DNA of 64,000 nucleotides from Mycobacterium sp. OAS707. GTDB lineage: Bacteria > Actinomycetota > Actinomycetes > Mycobacteriales > Mycobacteriaceae. The position numbers and the translations under genes are program-made. The stretch spans positions 248,001 to 312,000 of the forward strand of contig NZ_JADBDS010000006.1 of assembly GCF_014873705.1 (NCBI RefSeq), in the 5' to 3' direction. This document shows positions 16,119-24,139 of this stretch, in pieces (positions within the stretch are counted from its first letter, which is position 1; each line of letters opens with the position of its first letter). The notes beneath the pieces were generated by a model. That model saw only the letters and a program-made list of their open reading frames with translations, had not been told where the DNA came from and made no database searches.

Positions 16119-17696
16119 ATGAGTCGACGGGCCGTTTCGGAGTTGGACACGCAGCCGATAGCGCGGGCGAACGGTCCGCGACATCGGCTGCCCCGCCGCC
16201 GCAATCGAAAACGCATCCTCGTCGCCGGCCGGGTGGTCGGCGCGCTGGTTGCCGTCGCGGTATTGGCCGCCACGGCGGCGGGGTGGAGTGGTTACCGCAA
16301 TCTGTCCGGTGGCATCACCACCTCCCAAGCGTTGGCCGGTGGCCCCGAATCAGTCGGCGGTTCGCAGAACATCCTCATCATGGGTTTGGACAGCCGGTTG
16401 GACCAGCATGGCCAGCCGCTCCCCCAGGACATCTACGACGCGCTGCATGCCGGCGACGAAACGGTCGGCGGCTACAACTCCAATGTCCTGATTCTTCTGC
16501 ACCTGCCGGGCGGCAACGGTCCGGTCAGCGCCGTTTCGGTGCCGCGTGACGACTACGTCGACATGCCGGGCTGTCCCAGCGGGGTGTGCAAGGGCAAGGT
16601 GAAGCAGGCCTACGGTTTGGCATACCAGCAGCAGCTGGACTCGTTGAGCGACAGCATCGCTGCGTCCGCACGCGAACAAACGGCGCGTGAGGCCGGCCGC
16701 AAGGCCGAGATCGCCACTGTGCGAAGGCTGTTGGGCGTGCCGATCGATCACTTCATCGAAGTCACACTCGGGGCGTTCTTTCAGATCGCACAGGTGGTCC
16801 AGCCGATCACGGTGTGCCTGAACGATGACACCTCAGACAGCTATTCCGGTGCGGACTTTCACCGCGGCACCCAACAGATCAATGCCTCGCAGGCGATGGC
16901 GTTCGTCCGGCAACGCCGCGATGAGAACGACCAGATGTTCACCGACATGGACCGCACGCGCCGCCAGCAGGCGTTCATCGTGTCGCTGGTGACCGCGTTG
17001 CGCCACGGCGGCGCGCTGTCCAACGCTACTGATCTGCGAAACCTGTTGAGCGTCGCCCAGCAGAACATCGCTGTCGACGGCGGCTTCGACCTCGCCGGTT
17101 TCGTCGACCACGCCGCCGCGTTGACCGACAGTCCGCTGACCCTCTACACGCTGCCGATCAAAGAGTTCGGCCAGAACACCGCGGGCGAGGACGTCAACAT
17201 CGTCGACGTCCAAGGGATTCGGTCCATCGTGCACAACCTCTTCACCGACGGGTCCACCCCTGCAACTCCCACGTCCACTCAGAAGCCCTCTGCCCCAACA
17301 ACACTCGATGTCATCAATGCCACCGATCACGCCGGCCTCGGCTCGGCGATCGAGCATTCGTTCGGCGCCGACGGAATGATCGTCGGCACGGTGACGACCG
17401 CCGATCGTCTAGCCGAAACCAGCACGATTTCCTACGGGGTCGGCGCTGCCGACGCCGCGCGCACGTTGGCTGACCGCCTTCAGCTCGCCGCGACCGCCTC
17501 CGACACCGTCGCCCCGGACACCGTGCTGTTGACCGTCGGCGCCGACTTCCCCGCCGATCAGTACTTGACCGACAACCCGACCACCACTGCTGCGGCGCCG
17601 GTTACCACCGTCGACGCGACAGCCGCCGGTGCGCAAGCACCTGCGCCGACTGACCTCACCGAGATGGCAGGGAAGAACACTCCGTGTGTGAAGTGA
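16119..17696 (+). CDS. LytR-CpsA-Psr (LCP) family cell-wall ligase
   Basis: 525-residue membrane-anchored phosphotransferase of the LCP family. In mycobacteria these enzymes attach arabinogalactan to peptidoglycan. A basic cytosolic segment (1-34) and one transmembrane helix (about 36-58) precede the LCP domain (about 85-300). Its motifs are 'NILIMGLDSR', 'SVPRDDYVDM', 'IDHFIEVTLGAFF' and 'AFVRQRRDENDQMFTDMDRTRRQQ', holding the Arg and Asp residues that bind the polyprenyl pyrophosphate. A second domain (about 385-475) is the LytR_C module, as in CpsA-type proteins. The tail is Thr/Ala/Pro-rich. It converges on lpqW with no base between the stops. Confidence 0.9.
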   Translation: MSRRAVSELDTQPIARANGPRHRLPRRRNRKRILVAGRVVGALVAVAVLAATAAGWSGYRNLSGGITTSQALAGGPESVGGSQNILIMGLDSRLDQHGQPLPQDIYDALHAGDETVGGYNSNVLILLHLPGGNGPVSAVSVPRDDYVDMPGCPSGVCKGKVKQAYGLAYQQQLDSLSDSIAASAREQTAREAGRKAEIATVRRLLGVPIDHFIEVTLGAFFQIAQVVQPITVCLNDDTSDSYSGADFHRGTQQINASQAMAFVRQRRDENDQMFTDMDRTRRQQAFIVSLVTALRHGGALSNATDLRNLLSVAQQNIAVDGGFDLAGFVDHAAALTDSPLTLYTLPIKEFGQNTAGEDVNIVDVQGIRSIVHNLFTDGSTPATPTSTQKPSAPTTLDVINATDHAGLGSAIEHSFGADGMIVGTVTTADRLAETSTISYGVGAADAARTLADRLQLAATASDTVAPDTVLLTVGADFPADQYLTDNPTTTAAAPVTTVDATAAGAQAPAPTDLTEMAGKNTPCVK

Positions 17697-19577
17697 TCAC
17701 TGCCGCGGTTTGACCCACATTCCGGCGTCGCCGACGATGCCCACCGGTACCGCGCCAGACAGGCTGACGTTCTGCACGCTCGGGCCGGCCGCGACGATCG
17801 TGGTGTCCTGAAGGATCGGCAGCACGGTCGACATGTTCCACAGCCGGGGTTCGACCGCGTTGATCACCTCGCCGATGTCCTCGGTGCCGTCGAGTGCCGC
17901 GTCGATTTTCGGCTGGATGCTGTGGTCGCAGATGCCGGTGATATTGCTGGGCGCCTGAACGAGCTGGCCGGCTTCCGGCGCCGGGCTCGCGGTGGTCTGC
18001 GTCGGCGTCGTGGTCGGCCGCGGCGGTGGCGGCGAATTACCCGTCGGCGCAGGTGAATTGGTGGTGGACGGAGTCGACGGCGTGGTTCCGAGGGTGGTCG
18101 TCGAAACCGCGGTTGCCTCCAGCGCCGGGCAACCGTATCGCGACGCCAGCGACGTCGCGAGGTCGCCGCCTGCCTGGTGCCAGCCCACGACCGCGTCGAC
18201 CCGGTTGTTGATCAGCGCGTCGCCGTAGAGCGCCACGGGATCCAGCGCAGACACCGATGCCGCGATGCCGACGTTGCGCAGTTGGTCTGCGGCGGTGTTG
18301 GCCACCGCGACAGCCGTCGGATCGTTGGCGGAGACGCCGAGGACAAGCGTCAGGGGCACACCGTCTTTGGTGATGCGCCCGCGGTTGTTCTCGGGCACCG
18401 GTGTGCCCGGCGTCGCAGGCGGCGTCGTCTCGATCGGCTCAACCTGATAACCCGCGTTGGCCAGCAGCGCGAGCGCTGCCTCCTTTGTCATCGCGGGTGG
18501 CGCCGTCGGGACATAACCCGGGTCGGACGGGGATCGCACTTGAGCCTGCGCCAGTGTGACGGTGTTGTCGTCGCCGGCTCCGACCGACGCCAGCAGGTCG
18601 ACGTCGAGCAGACCCAGAATCGCTTTGCGCACTTGGGAATCCGTGAGCGCGGGCTGCTGTGCCCGCAGGGTCAGCTGCATGACCCGCGGGGTGACGATGC
18701 GGGCGGTCCGAACGTCGGGGATCGCCGACAGTTGTGCGAACGCCGCCGCCCCGCCGTGCACCTGTGCGACCTGGGTGTCGCCGTTGCGGATCGAGTCGGC
18801 CAGCGCCGCCGACGAACCGCCGCGACGGAACAGCACCTGGTCCGGCTTCGCAGGCGCACTCCAATAGCGGTCGTTGCGGGCGAGCAGGATCTCATCGCGC
18901 TGCGGGTCAATGCTTTCCACGCGGAACTGGCCACCGGTGACCGGCAGCGCACGCGCCAGGCCTGCCGCGAATCCGCCAGGCGCATCCTTGACGATGTGGG
19001 CGGGCAGGATGTTGTTGAACAGCTCGCGCCACGCGGGATAGGGCTGCGAGAACGTCACCACCGCGGTCTTGCCGCCCTCGACCGATTGCACGCCGGTGAT
19101 CAGGTCATACCCCGCGGGGTCCACGACTCCCGGCTGGCTGACCATCTGACGCCACAGGTACCAGTAGTCGTCGGCGGCGATCGGCGCGTTGTCCGTCCAC
19201 GACGCCTCGGGACGGATCTTGTACGTGACGGTGAACGGGTTCTGATTGGTGACCTCGGCCGACTGCAGGAGCGTGGTGTCGAGCTCCCAGCGAGACCCGG
19301 TGGGCGAGTTGGGATCCGGCACAGGCCGAAATGAACTGGGCAGCACCAGCGAGCTGATCGCCGCGTTCACCGGCGACTGGTCGGACAGCAGGTGCGCATT
19401 GAAGCCCGGGCCGATGGAATCGATGGCCATGATGATCTGCGTGGCCTTCATCGGAGGAGGCGGCGTCGACTCACTGGTGTCGGTGCTCTGCGGCGCGGGC
19501 GGCGGGCTGACCGTACAGCCCCCGACCAACGTCACCAGCGCAGATAGCGCAACGATGACGCGTAGCGGGCCCGGCAC
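17697..19577 (-). CDS. lpqW: Lipoprotein LpqW
   Basis: 626-residue lipoprotein with a lipobox 'LVGGC' (Cys21 lipidated) and a periplasmic solute-binding-protein fold of the oligopeptide-binding (SBP_bac_5) type. LpqW channels intermediates between phosphatidylinositol mannosides and lipoarabinomannan by acting on the mannosyltransferase PimE/MptB step. Signatures are 'IIMAIDSIGPGFNAHLLSDQ', 'GDTQVAQVHGG' and the very conserved C-terminus 'SLSGAVPVGIVGDAGMWVK'. The GTG at 19577 gives a proper lipoprotein signal; the longer frame lies antisense to typA. It is 23 bp downstream of typA, hence a probable operon, as in M. tuberculosis (Rv1165-Rv1166). Confidence 0.95.
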   Translation of the reverse strand: MPGPLRVIVALSALVTLVGGCTVSPPPAPQSTDTSESTPPPPMKATQIIMAIDSIGPGFNAHLLSDQSPVNAAISSLVLPSSFRPVPDPNSPTGSRWELDTTLLQSAEVTNQNPFTVTYKIRPEASWTDNAPIAADDYWYLWRQMVSQPGVVDPAGYDLITGVQSVEGGKTAVVTFSQPYPAWRELFNNILPAHIVKDAPGGFAAGLARALPVTGGQFRVESIDPQRDEILLARNDRYWSAPAKPDQVLFRRGGSSAALADSIRNGDTQVAQVHGGAAAFAQLSAIPDVRTARIVTPRVMQLTLRAQQPALTDSQVRKAILGLLDVDLLASVGAGDDNTVTLAQAQVRSPSDPGYVPTAPPAMTKEAALALLANAGYQVEPIETTPPATPGTPVPENNRGRITKDGVPLTLVLGVSANDPTAVAVANTAADQLRNVGIAASVSALDPVALYGDALINNRVDAVVGWHQAGGDLATSLASRYGCPALEATAVSTTTLGTTPSTPSTTNSPAPTGNSPPPPRPTTTPTQTTASPAPEAGQLVQAPSNITGICDHSIQPKIDAALDGTEDIGEVINAVEPRLWNMSTVLPILQDTTIVAAGPSVQNVSLSGAVPVGIVGDAGMWVKPRQ

Positions 19578-19600
19578 GTCACACAGGTTATCGGGAGCGA

Positions 19601-21490
19601 TTAAGAGCGCGCCTTGGCTCGAGCCTTTGCCCGCGCGCGCAGGCTGGCCGTCAGCTCCACCTTGCGCACCCGGACCACCTCCGGCGTCACCTCGACGCAC
19701 TCGTCTTCCGCGCAGAACTCCATGGCCTGCTCGAGGTCCAGCTCCAGCGGCCGGGCCAGCGTCTCCATGACGTCGGCGGTCGAGCTGCGCATGTTCGTCA
19801 GCTTCTTCTCGCGAGTCACGTTGACGTCGAGGTCCTCGGCGCGCGGGTTGATGCCGACGACCTGACCCTCGTACGTGTCCTGGCCGGGCTCGACGAAGAA
19901 CTGGCCGCGGTCGGAGAGCTGGATCATCGCGAACGGCGTGATCGTCCCCGAGCGGTCCGACACCAGCGAGCCGGTGTGCCGCGAGCGGATCTCGCCCGCC
20001 CACGGCCGGTAGCCGTCGAACACCGCGTTGGCGATGCCGGTGCCGCGCGTTAGCGTCAGGAAGTCGGTCCGGAAGCCGATCAGCCCGCGGCTGGGCACGA
20101 TGAAGTCCATCCGCACCCAGCCCGCTGCGTGGTTGGTCATCTCCTCCATGCGGCCCTTGCGGCCTGCCATCAGCTGCGTGATCGCGCCGACGAACTCCTC
20201 GGGGCAGTCGATCGTCATCGCCTCAAAGGGTTCGTGCAGCTTGCCGTCGATCGTCTGCGTGACCACCTGTGGCTTGCCGACCGTCAGCTCGAAGCCCTCC
20301 CGCCGCATCTGCTCGACCAGCACGGCCAGCGCCAGCTCGCCGCGGCCCTGTACCTCCCAGGCGTCGGGCCGGTCGATGTCGACGACCTTGATCGACACGT
20401 TGCCGACCAGCTCCTGGTCGAGCCGCGACTTCACCATCCTGGCGGTCAGCTTGTGGCCGGACACCTTGCCAGCCAGCGGCGAGGTGTTGGTGCCGATGGT
20501 GACCGAGATGGCGGGCTCGTCGACGGTGATCCGCGGCAGCGCGTGCGCGTGGTCCGGATCGGCCAGCGTGTCGCCGATCATGATCTCGGGGATGCCTGCG
20601 ACGGCGACGATGTCGCCTGCGATGGCCTCGTCGGTAGCGGTCCGTTCGACGCCCTCGGTGACCAGGAGTTCGGTGATCTTGGCGTTCGTGATGACCGGAT
20701 GTCCGTCGACCTCGCGCATCCAGGCGACCTGCTGGCCCTTGCGGATGCGCCCCTTGTAGATGCGGATCAGTGCGAGGCGGCCGAGGAAGGCCGAGGCGTC
20801 GAGGTTGGTCACCAACGCCTGCAGCGGCGCCTCGGGATCACCCTGCGGTGGCGGGATGTGCTCGAGCAGCACGTCGAACAGCGGGTCGAGGTTGGTCCCC
20901 TCGGGATTCTCACCGTTGGCCGGCTCGGTGGTGCTGGCGATCCCTGCGCGCCCCGAGGCGTAGAGCGTCGGCAGTCCAAGGGCGTTCTCGGCGGCCTTCT
21001 GCGCTTCCTCGTCGAGGTCGGAGGCGACGTCGAGCAGCAGGTCGTGACTTTCGGAGACGACCTCGGCGATCCGGGCGTCGGGCCGGTCGGTCTTGTTGAC
21101 GACGACGATCACGGGCAGGTGCGCCGCGAGCGCCTTACGCAGCACAAAACGGGTCTGCGGGAGCGGCCCTTCCGACGCGTCGACCAGCAACAGCACGCCG
21201 TCGACCATCGAAAGGCCGCGCTCGACCTCGCCGCCGAAGTCCGCGTGACCGGGGGTGTCGATCACGTTGATCACCGTCATGGAGCCATCGGCGTGCTTGC
21301 GGTGCACCGCGGTGTTCTTCGCCAGGATCGTGATGCCCTTTTCCTTCTCCAGGTCACCGGAGTCCATCAGGCGTTCGACGGTGTCGTCGCCGCGATGGTG
21401 CAGGGCACCCGATTGGCGCAGCATGGCGTCGACGAGGGTCGTCTTCCCATGGTCGACGTGTGCCACGATCGCGACGTTCCGAAAATCCAC
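19601..21490 (-). CDS. typA: Ribosome-binding GTPase TypA/BipA
   Basis: Translational GTPase of 629 aa related to EF-G and LepA that binds the ribosome and assists 50S assembly and stress adaptation. The G-domain motifs are complete: G1 'AHVDHGKTTL' (about 8-17), G3 'DTPGHADFGGEV', G4 'NKTDRPDA'. Also visible are the EF-G-like domain V and the BipA C-terminal region ('SRGLIGFRTDFLTLTRGTG', 'PRAEDLDVNVTREKKLTNMRSS'). The GTG at 21490 was chosen because it aligns with BipA N-termini and has gggaga upstream. First gene of the typA-lpqW unit. Confidence 0.97.
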   Translation of the reverse strand: MDFRNVAIVAHVDHGKTTLVDAMLRQSGALHHRGDDTVERLMDSGDLEKEKGITILAKNTAVHRKHADGSMTVINVIDTPGHADFGGEVERGLSMVDGVLLLVDASEGPLPQTRFVLRKALAAHLPVIVVVNKTDRPDARIAEVVSESHDLLLDVASDLDEEAQKAAENALGLPTLYASGRAGIASTTEPANGENPEGTNLDPLFDVLLEHIPPPQGDPEAPLQALVTNLDASAFLGRLALIRIYKGRIRKGQQVAWMREVDGHPVITNAKITELLVTEGVERTATDEAIAGDIVAVAGIPEIMIGDTLADPDHAHALPRITVDEPAISVTIGTNTSPLAGKVSGHKLTARMVKSRLDQELVGNVSIKVVDIDRPDAWEVQGRGELALAVLVEQMRREGFELTVGKPQVVTQTIDGKLHEPFEAMTIDCPEEFVGAITQLMAGRKGRMEEMTNHAAGWVRMDFIVPSRGLIGFRTDFLTLTRGTGIANAVFDGYRPWAGEIRSRHTGSLVSDRSGTITPFAMIQLSDRGQFFVEPGQDTYEGQVVGINPRAEDLDVNVTREKKLTNMRSSTADVMETLARPLELDLEQAMEFCAEDECVEVTPEVVRVRKVELTASLRARAKARAKARS

Positions 21491-21654
21491 GCTGGTGATT
21501 CTCCCAGTGTGGTCGGCCAAACACGAAAACGAGAGACGCCGGTCACGTGCCGTACGGCGCACCTGTGAGCGGCAATGTCATCACACACCGCACTCACAGC
21601 GTCCGGGCGTAGCGTCGAATTCGCCCGTCAAGAGTCGGTAGGAGGTTGACGAAA

Positions 21655-21912
21655 ATGCCTGCTGAAGAGGTATTCACCATCGCAGTCATTGCCGTGCTGG
21701 CGACCGCCGCGACCGCGGCGATCTACCTCGGGCTGCTCAATTGGATCGGCGCGTTCTATGTGGTGCGGTGCGCGGCGTGCAGGCATCTGACGTTCTCGTC
21801 GGCGAACCAGTCGCGAGAGTCCTGCCCGCACTGCAGGCATCCGGGTTTGATGCATCCGATCCACTCGCTGCGCCACGCCGGTGTGGTGGTCAACGACCGG
21901 CTGCACTACTGA
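21655..21912 (+). CDS. Membrane-anchored zinc-ribbon protein, 85 aa
   Basis: Small protein with one N-terminal membrane helix (about 7-35) followed by a hydrophilic domain whose Cys39-x2-Cys42 and Cys57-x2-Cys60 pairs form a zinc ribbon, then several His residues. ggagg lies 9 nt before the ATG at 21655; the in-frame TTG at 21646 touches the ribosome site and is unlikely. It is divergent from typA, and convergent with a membrane protein gene 4 bp away. Function unknown; metal sensing or scaffold roles are possible. Confidence 0.7.
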   Translation: MPAEEVFTIAVIAVLATAATAAIYLGLLNWIGAFYVVRCAACRHLTFSSANQSRESCPHCRHPGLMHPIHSLRHAGVVVNDRLHY

Positions 21913-21916
21913 GCGA

Positions 21917-22978
21917 CTACGGCGTCGTCAGCCGCACCAAAACGCGACCGTCGTCCGGACGCGGCGGGAAATCGGTTTCGTTGAAGCCGTAGTACCTGCG
22001 CTGGTCGTCGGTGATCTCGTCGATCACAGCGCCCTGCGTCTTGATCAGATCGCCGTCGGCTTCGCGTATCGCGACGATGAAATCGCTCACCACCATTGAT
22101 TCCGCCAGCAGCAGCGCCTGACCGCCAGACGTCAGGTCGACGAGAACGCCTGCGCCCGCGTAGTTGTTTCCGCCGCGCCCGGTGCCGTTGGGCGCCCAGT
22201 ACACCGGCGTTGATGCGAGTCGACCTTCCACCCGAAACATCTGTCCCCCATGGCCGTTCGCATCCGCGGCAGTGATCGCGGGCAGTGCGGCCACGCGCCG
22301 GTCGTCTTGCCAGAACATCACCGCCAGCGGGATGCACACGATCGCGTAGCACATCACGGTCAGCATCAGCACGGGCTTCCACGCGACCTCCCATGCGGTC
22401 CGCGCCGTCACACGTTCCAGTCGGCTCCTGCCGAATCGGAAGACGTACCAAGCCAATACGCGTGCGAACGCCATTGCGGCAATCACGATCAGGCCGACGA
22501 TGCCGGTGATGCGCCAATAGAACGTGCTGTCGCCCTCGTTGCGGCTGAAGTACCACATCGACAGCGGGATGGGCACTGTCAGTAACGAGAGCAATGCGTA
22601 GGACGGATGGCTGGTCAGGTATTCGTAATCGACCCTGGCTCGGCGGTTGGCGACAAGGACCTCGACGTCGGTACCGGTGGGAACCTGGACCATCGGCGCC
22701 CAGGAGCCCTCGACGACGCGGGGCCGAAGCAGCCCGCGCACGAAGAGGAAGCCGGTAACGAGGGCCAGCACCAAGGCTCCCCAGAAAACGGCGGGGATCG
22801 ACCCGCCGGTGCCCGGAACCCCAAGGGCACCGTGGATGTCGATCACTTTGCCGATGAAGAACGCCAGTGGCATGACGAAGAACAGTTCGACAAGCCAAAT
22901 CTGAATCAGCTGTGGAATGCGGCTACCGACGCGGTCGAACGCCAGCACACCCCGCCAGATGAACCGGAGCACGCGCAT
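21917..22978 (-). CDS. Polytopic membrane protein of unknown function
   Basis: 353-residue protein with about five hydrophobic helices (about 27-46, 58-80, 126-145, 155-178 and 203-225). A C-terminal soluble domain of about 130 residues is rich in beta-strand ('MFRVEGRLASTPVYWAPNGTG', 'AGVLVDLTSGGQALLLAES'). An extra soluble stretch (about 88-120) lies between helices 2 and 3. No catalytic motif is recognised. It may be co-transcribed with mutT2, whose stop lies 55 bp upstream. H37Rv carries the narGHJI operon in this interval (from memory), so this is a lineage-specific content difference. Confidence 0.7.
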   Translation of the reverse strand: MRVLRFIWRGVLAFDRVGSRIPQLIQIWLVELFFVMPLAFFIGKVIDIHGALGVPGTGGSIPAVFWGALVLALVTGFLFVRGLLRPRVVEGSWAPMVQVPTGTDVEVLVANRRARVDYEYLTSHPSYALLSLLTVPIPLSMWYFSRNEGDSTFYWRITGIVGLIVIAAMAFARVLAWYVFRFGRSRLERVTARTAWEVAWKPVLMLTVMCYAIVCIPLAVMFWQDDRRVAALPAITAADANGHGGQMFRVEGRLASTPVYWAPNGTGRGGNNYAGAGVLVDLTSGGQALLLAESMVVSDFIVAIREADGDLIKTQGAVIDEITDDQRRYYGFNETDFPPRPDDGRVLVRLTTP

Positions 22979-23033
22979 GGGTGGGGAGAATAGTGTGCGC
23001 CGGCGGCTGGCGGGGCGAACAAAAGGCGTCGGC

Positions 23034-23441
23034 CTAGCCGGCGTCGCGCAGAAGAAGGGCCAGCTCGCTTACCCAGGCGCGGTCGGCGGGTACCCACGGC
23101 AGGTCGTCGAGTTCGTCGGCGCCGACCCAGCGCAGCGCGCGGTGATCGTTGGGGTGCAACGCGCCACCGGTCTGGGTGACGCGGTAGGCGCGCAACGTCA
23201 TGGTGTCGGTGAGCGCGACATCGGCGCCGATGCGTGGGCCGACGGTGACGGCGACGCCGAGTTCCTCGTGAAGTTCGCGGGCCAACGCGGCCGCGTCGCT
23301 CTCCCCCGCCACGACCTTGCCGCCGGGAAGTTCCCAAAGGCCGGCGAGTTCCGGCGGCCGGGCCCGTTGCGCCACCAACAGCAGGGAATCCGATATCAGC
23401 GCACCGGCAACGACGATCTGGTTCGACGCATGAGCAGACAC
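23034..23441 (-). CDS. mutT2: Nudix pyrophosphohydrolase MutT2
   Basis: 135-residue Nudix hydrolase, orthologue by position and sequence of MutT2 (Rv1160), which cleaves dCTP and 5-methyl-dCTP and sanitises the nucleotide pool. The Nudix box GX5EX7REUXEEXGU is complete from Gly41 to Val63 (Glu47, Arg55, Glu56, Glu59, Glu60). 'AQRARPPELAGLWELPGGK' precedes it. GTG start; cytosolic. The next upstream gene on the same strand ends 26 bp away. Confidence 0.92.
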   Translation of the reverse strand: MSAHASNQIVVAGALISDSLLLVAQRARPPELAGLWELPGGKVVAGESDAAALARELHEELGVAVTVGPRIGADVALTDTMTLRAYRVTQTGGALHPNDHRALRWVGADELDDLPWVPADRAWVSELALLLRDAG

Positions 23442-23467
23442 TGCCCGCGACGGTATACGCCCGCCAA

Positions 23468-23815
23468 TCAGTTCGGGAACAGGTTTGGGAACAACTCGTG
23501 CAGTCGTCGGTGGCGCGGCGGAGCGGGCGCCATCGTCTCGGCCGTCAACTGCGAGGGCGATATCGCTACGGCCGGTGGCGTGGTGGGCGGCGGCAGCTCA
23601 GTCGTAGTCGCCGGAAGCGGCTGCGGCTCGGCGGCCACCGGGCTGGAGGTCGAGGGAGCTGAATTGGGTTGGACCACAGGTTGTTTCGAACTGTCCGACA
23701 TCCAGATGACAGAAGCGACGAGCACGCCGAGAAGGAGTACGAGACCACCCCCGGCAACCACGTATCCGGACCGCCGTTGCACTGCTCGATTGTTCTGCAC
23801 AACTCTGTCAGGCAC
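23468..23815 (-). CDS. Single-pass membrane protein with Pro-rich exterior, 115 aa
   Basis: Residues 1-16 are basic and cytosolic. About 17-40 form one hydrophobic helix ('GGLVLLLGVLVASVIWM'). The remainder is a Pro/Ser/Thr-rich, probably extracytoplasmic tail ending in 'LHELFPNLFPN'. No enzymatic motif. GTG start. It lies head-to-head with the dehydratase gene at 23852 with only 36 bp between, and 26 bp upstream of mutT2, so it may be the first gene of a mutT2 transcript. Confidence 0.65.
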   Translation of the reverse strand: MPDRVVQNNRAVQRRSGYVVAGGGLVLLLGVLVASVIWMSDSSKQPVVQPNSAPSTSSPVAAEPQPLPATTTELPPPTTPPAVAISPSQLTAETMAPAPPRHRRLHELFPNLFPN

Positions 23816-23851
23816 CTGTCAGTACACCCACGAGCGCGCTACGTTGAAGAG

Positions 23852-24139
23852 ATGGCTGTGTTAACGGATGACCAAGTAGACGCCGCACTGCCCGACCTTC
23901 CCGGCTGGGAGCGCACCGACGGCGCGCTGCGCCGCTCGATCAAATTTCCCGCCTTCCTCGCCGGCATCGACGCCGTGCGTCGAGTCGGCGAGAAGGCGGA
24001 GGAAAAAGACCATCACCCCGATATCGATATCCGTTGGCGGACAGTCACTTTCGTCTTGGTGACGCACTCCGCCGGCGGCATCACCGAGAACGATCTGCAG
24101 ATGGCTCGGGAGATAAACGCGATCGTCGGGAACCCGTAG
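23852..24139 (+). CDS. phhB: Pterin-4-alpha-carbinolamine dehydratase (PhhB/PCD)
   Basis: 95-residue dehydratase that removes water from 4a-hydroxy-tetrahydropterin. The active-site triad is visible: 'EKDHHPDIDI' (His54, His55, Pro56) and His72 in 'VLVTHSAGG'. The ATG at 23852 begins the canonical 'LTDDQVDAALPDLPGWE'; the longer frame upstream is antisense to the Pro-rich membrane protein. Its last 59 bp overlap the 3' end of pimE on the other strand. In M. tuberculosis the small gene Rv1159A occupies the same place. Confidence 0.93.
   Translation: MAVLTDDQVDAALPDLPGWERTDGALRRSIKFPAFLAGIDAVRRVGEKAEEKDHHPDIDIRWRTVTFVLVTHSAGGITENDLQMAREINAIVGNP

Noticed and set aside
19578..20003. 142-residue N-terminal extension of lpqW into typA
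   Set aside because: It is antisense-frame shadow of the same-strand typA gene and would remove the lipoprotein signal.
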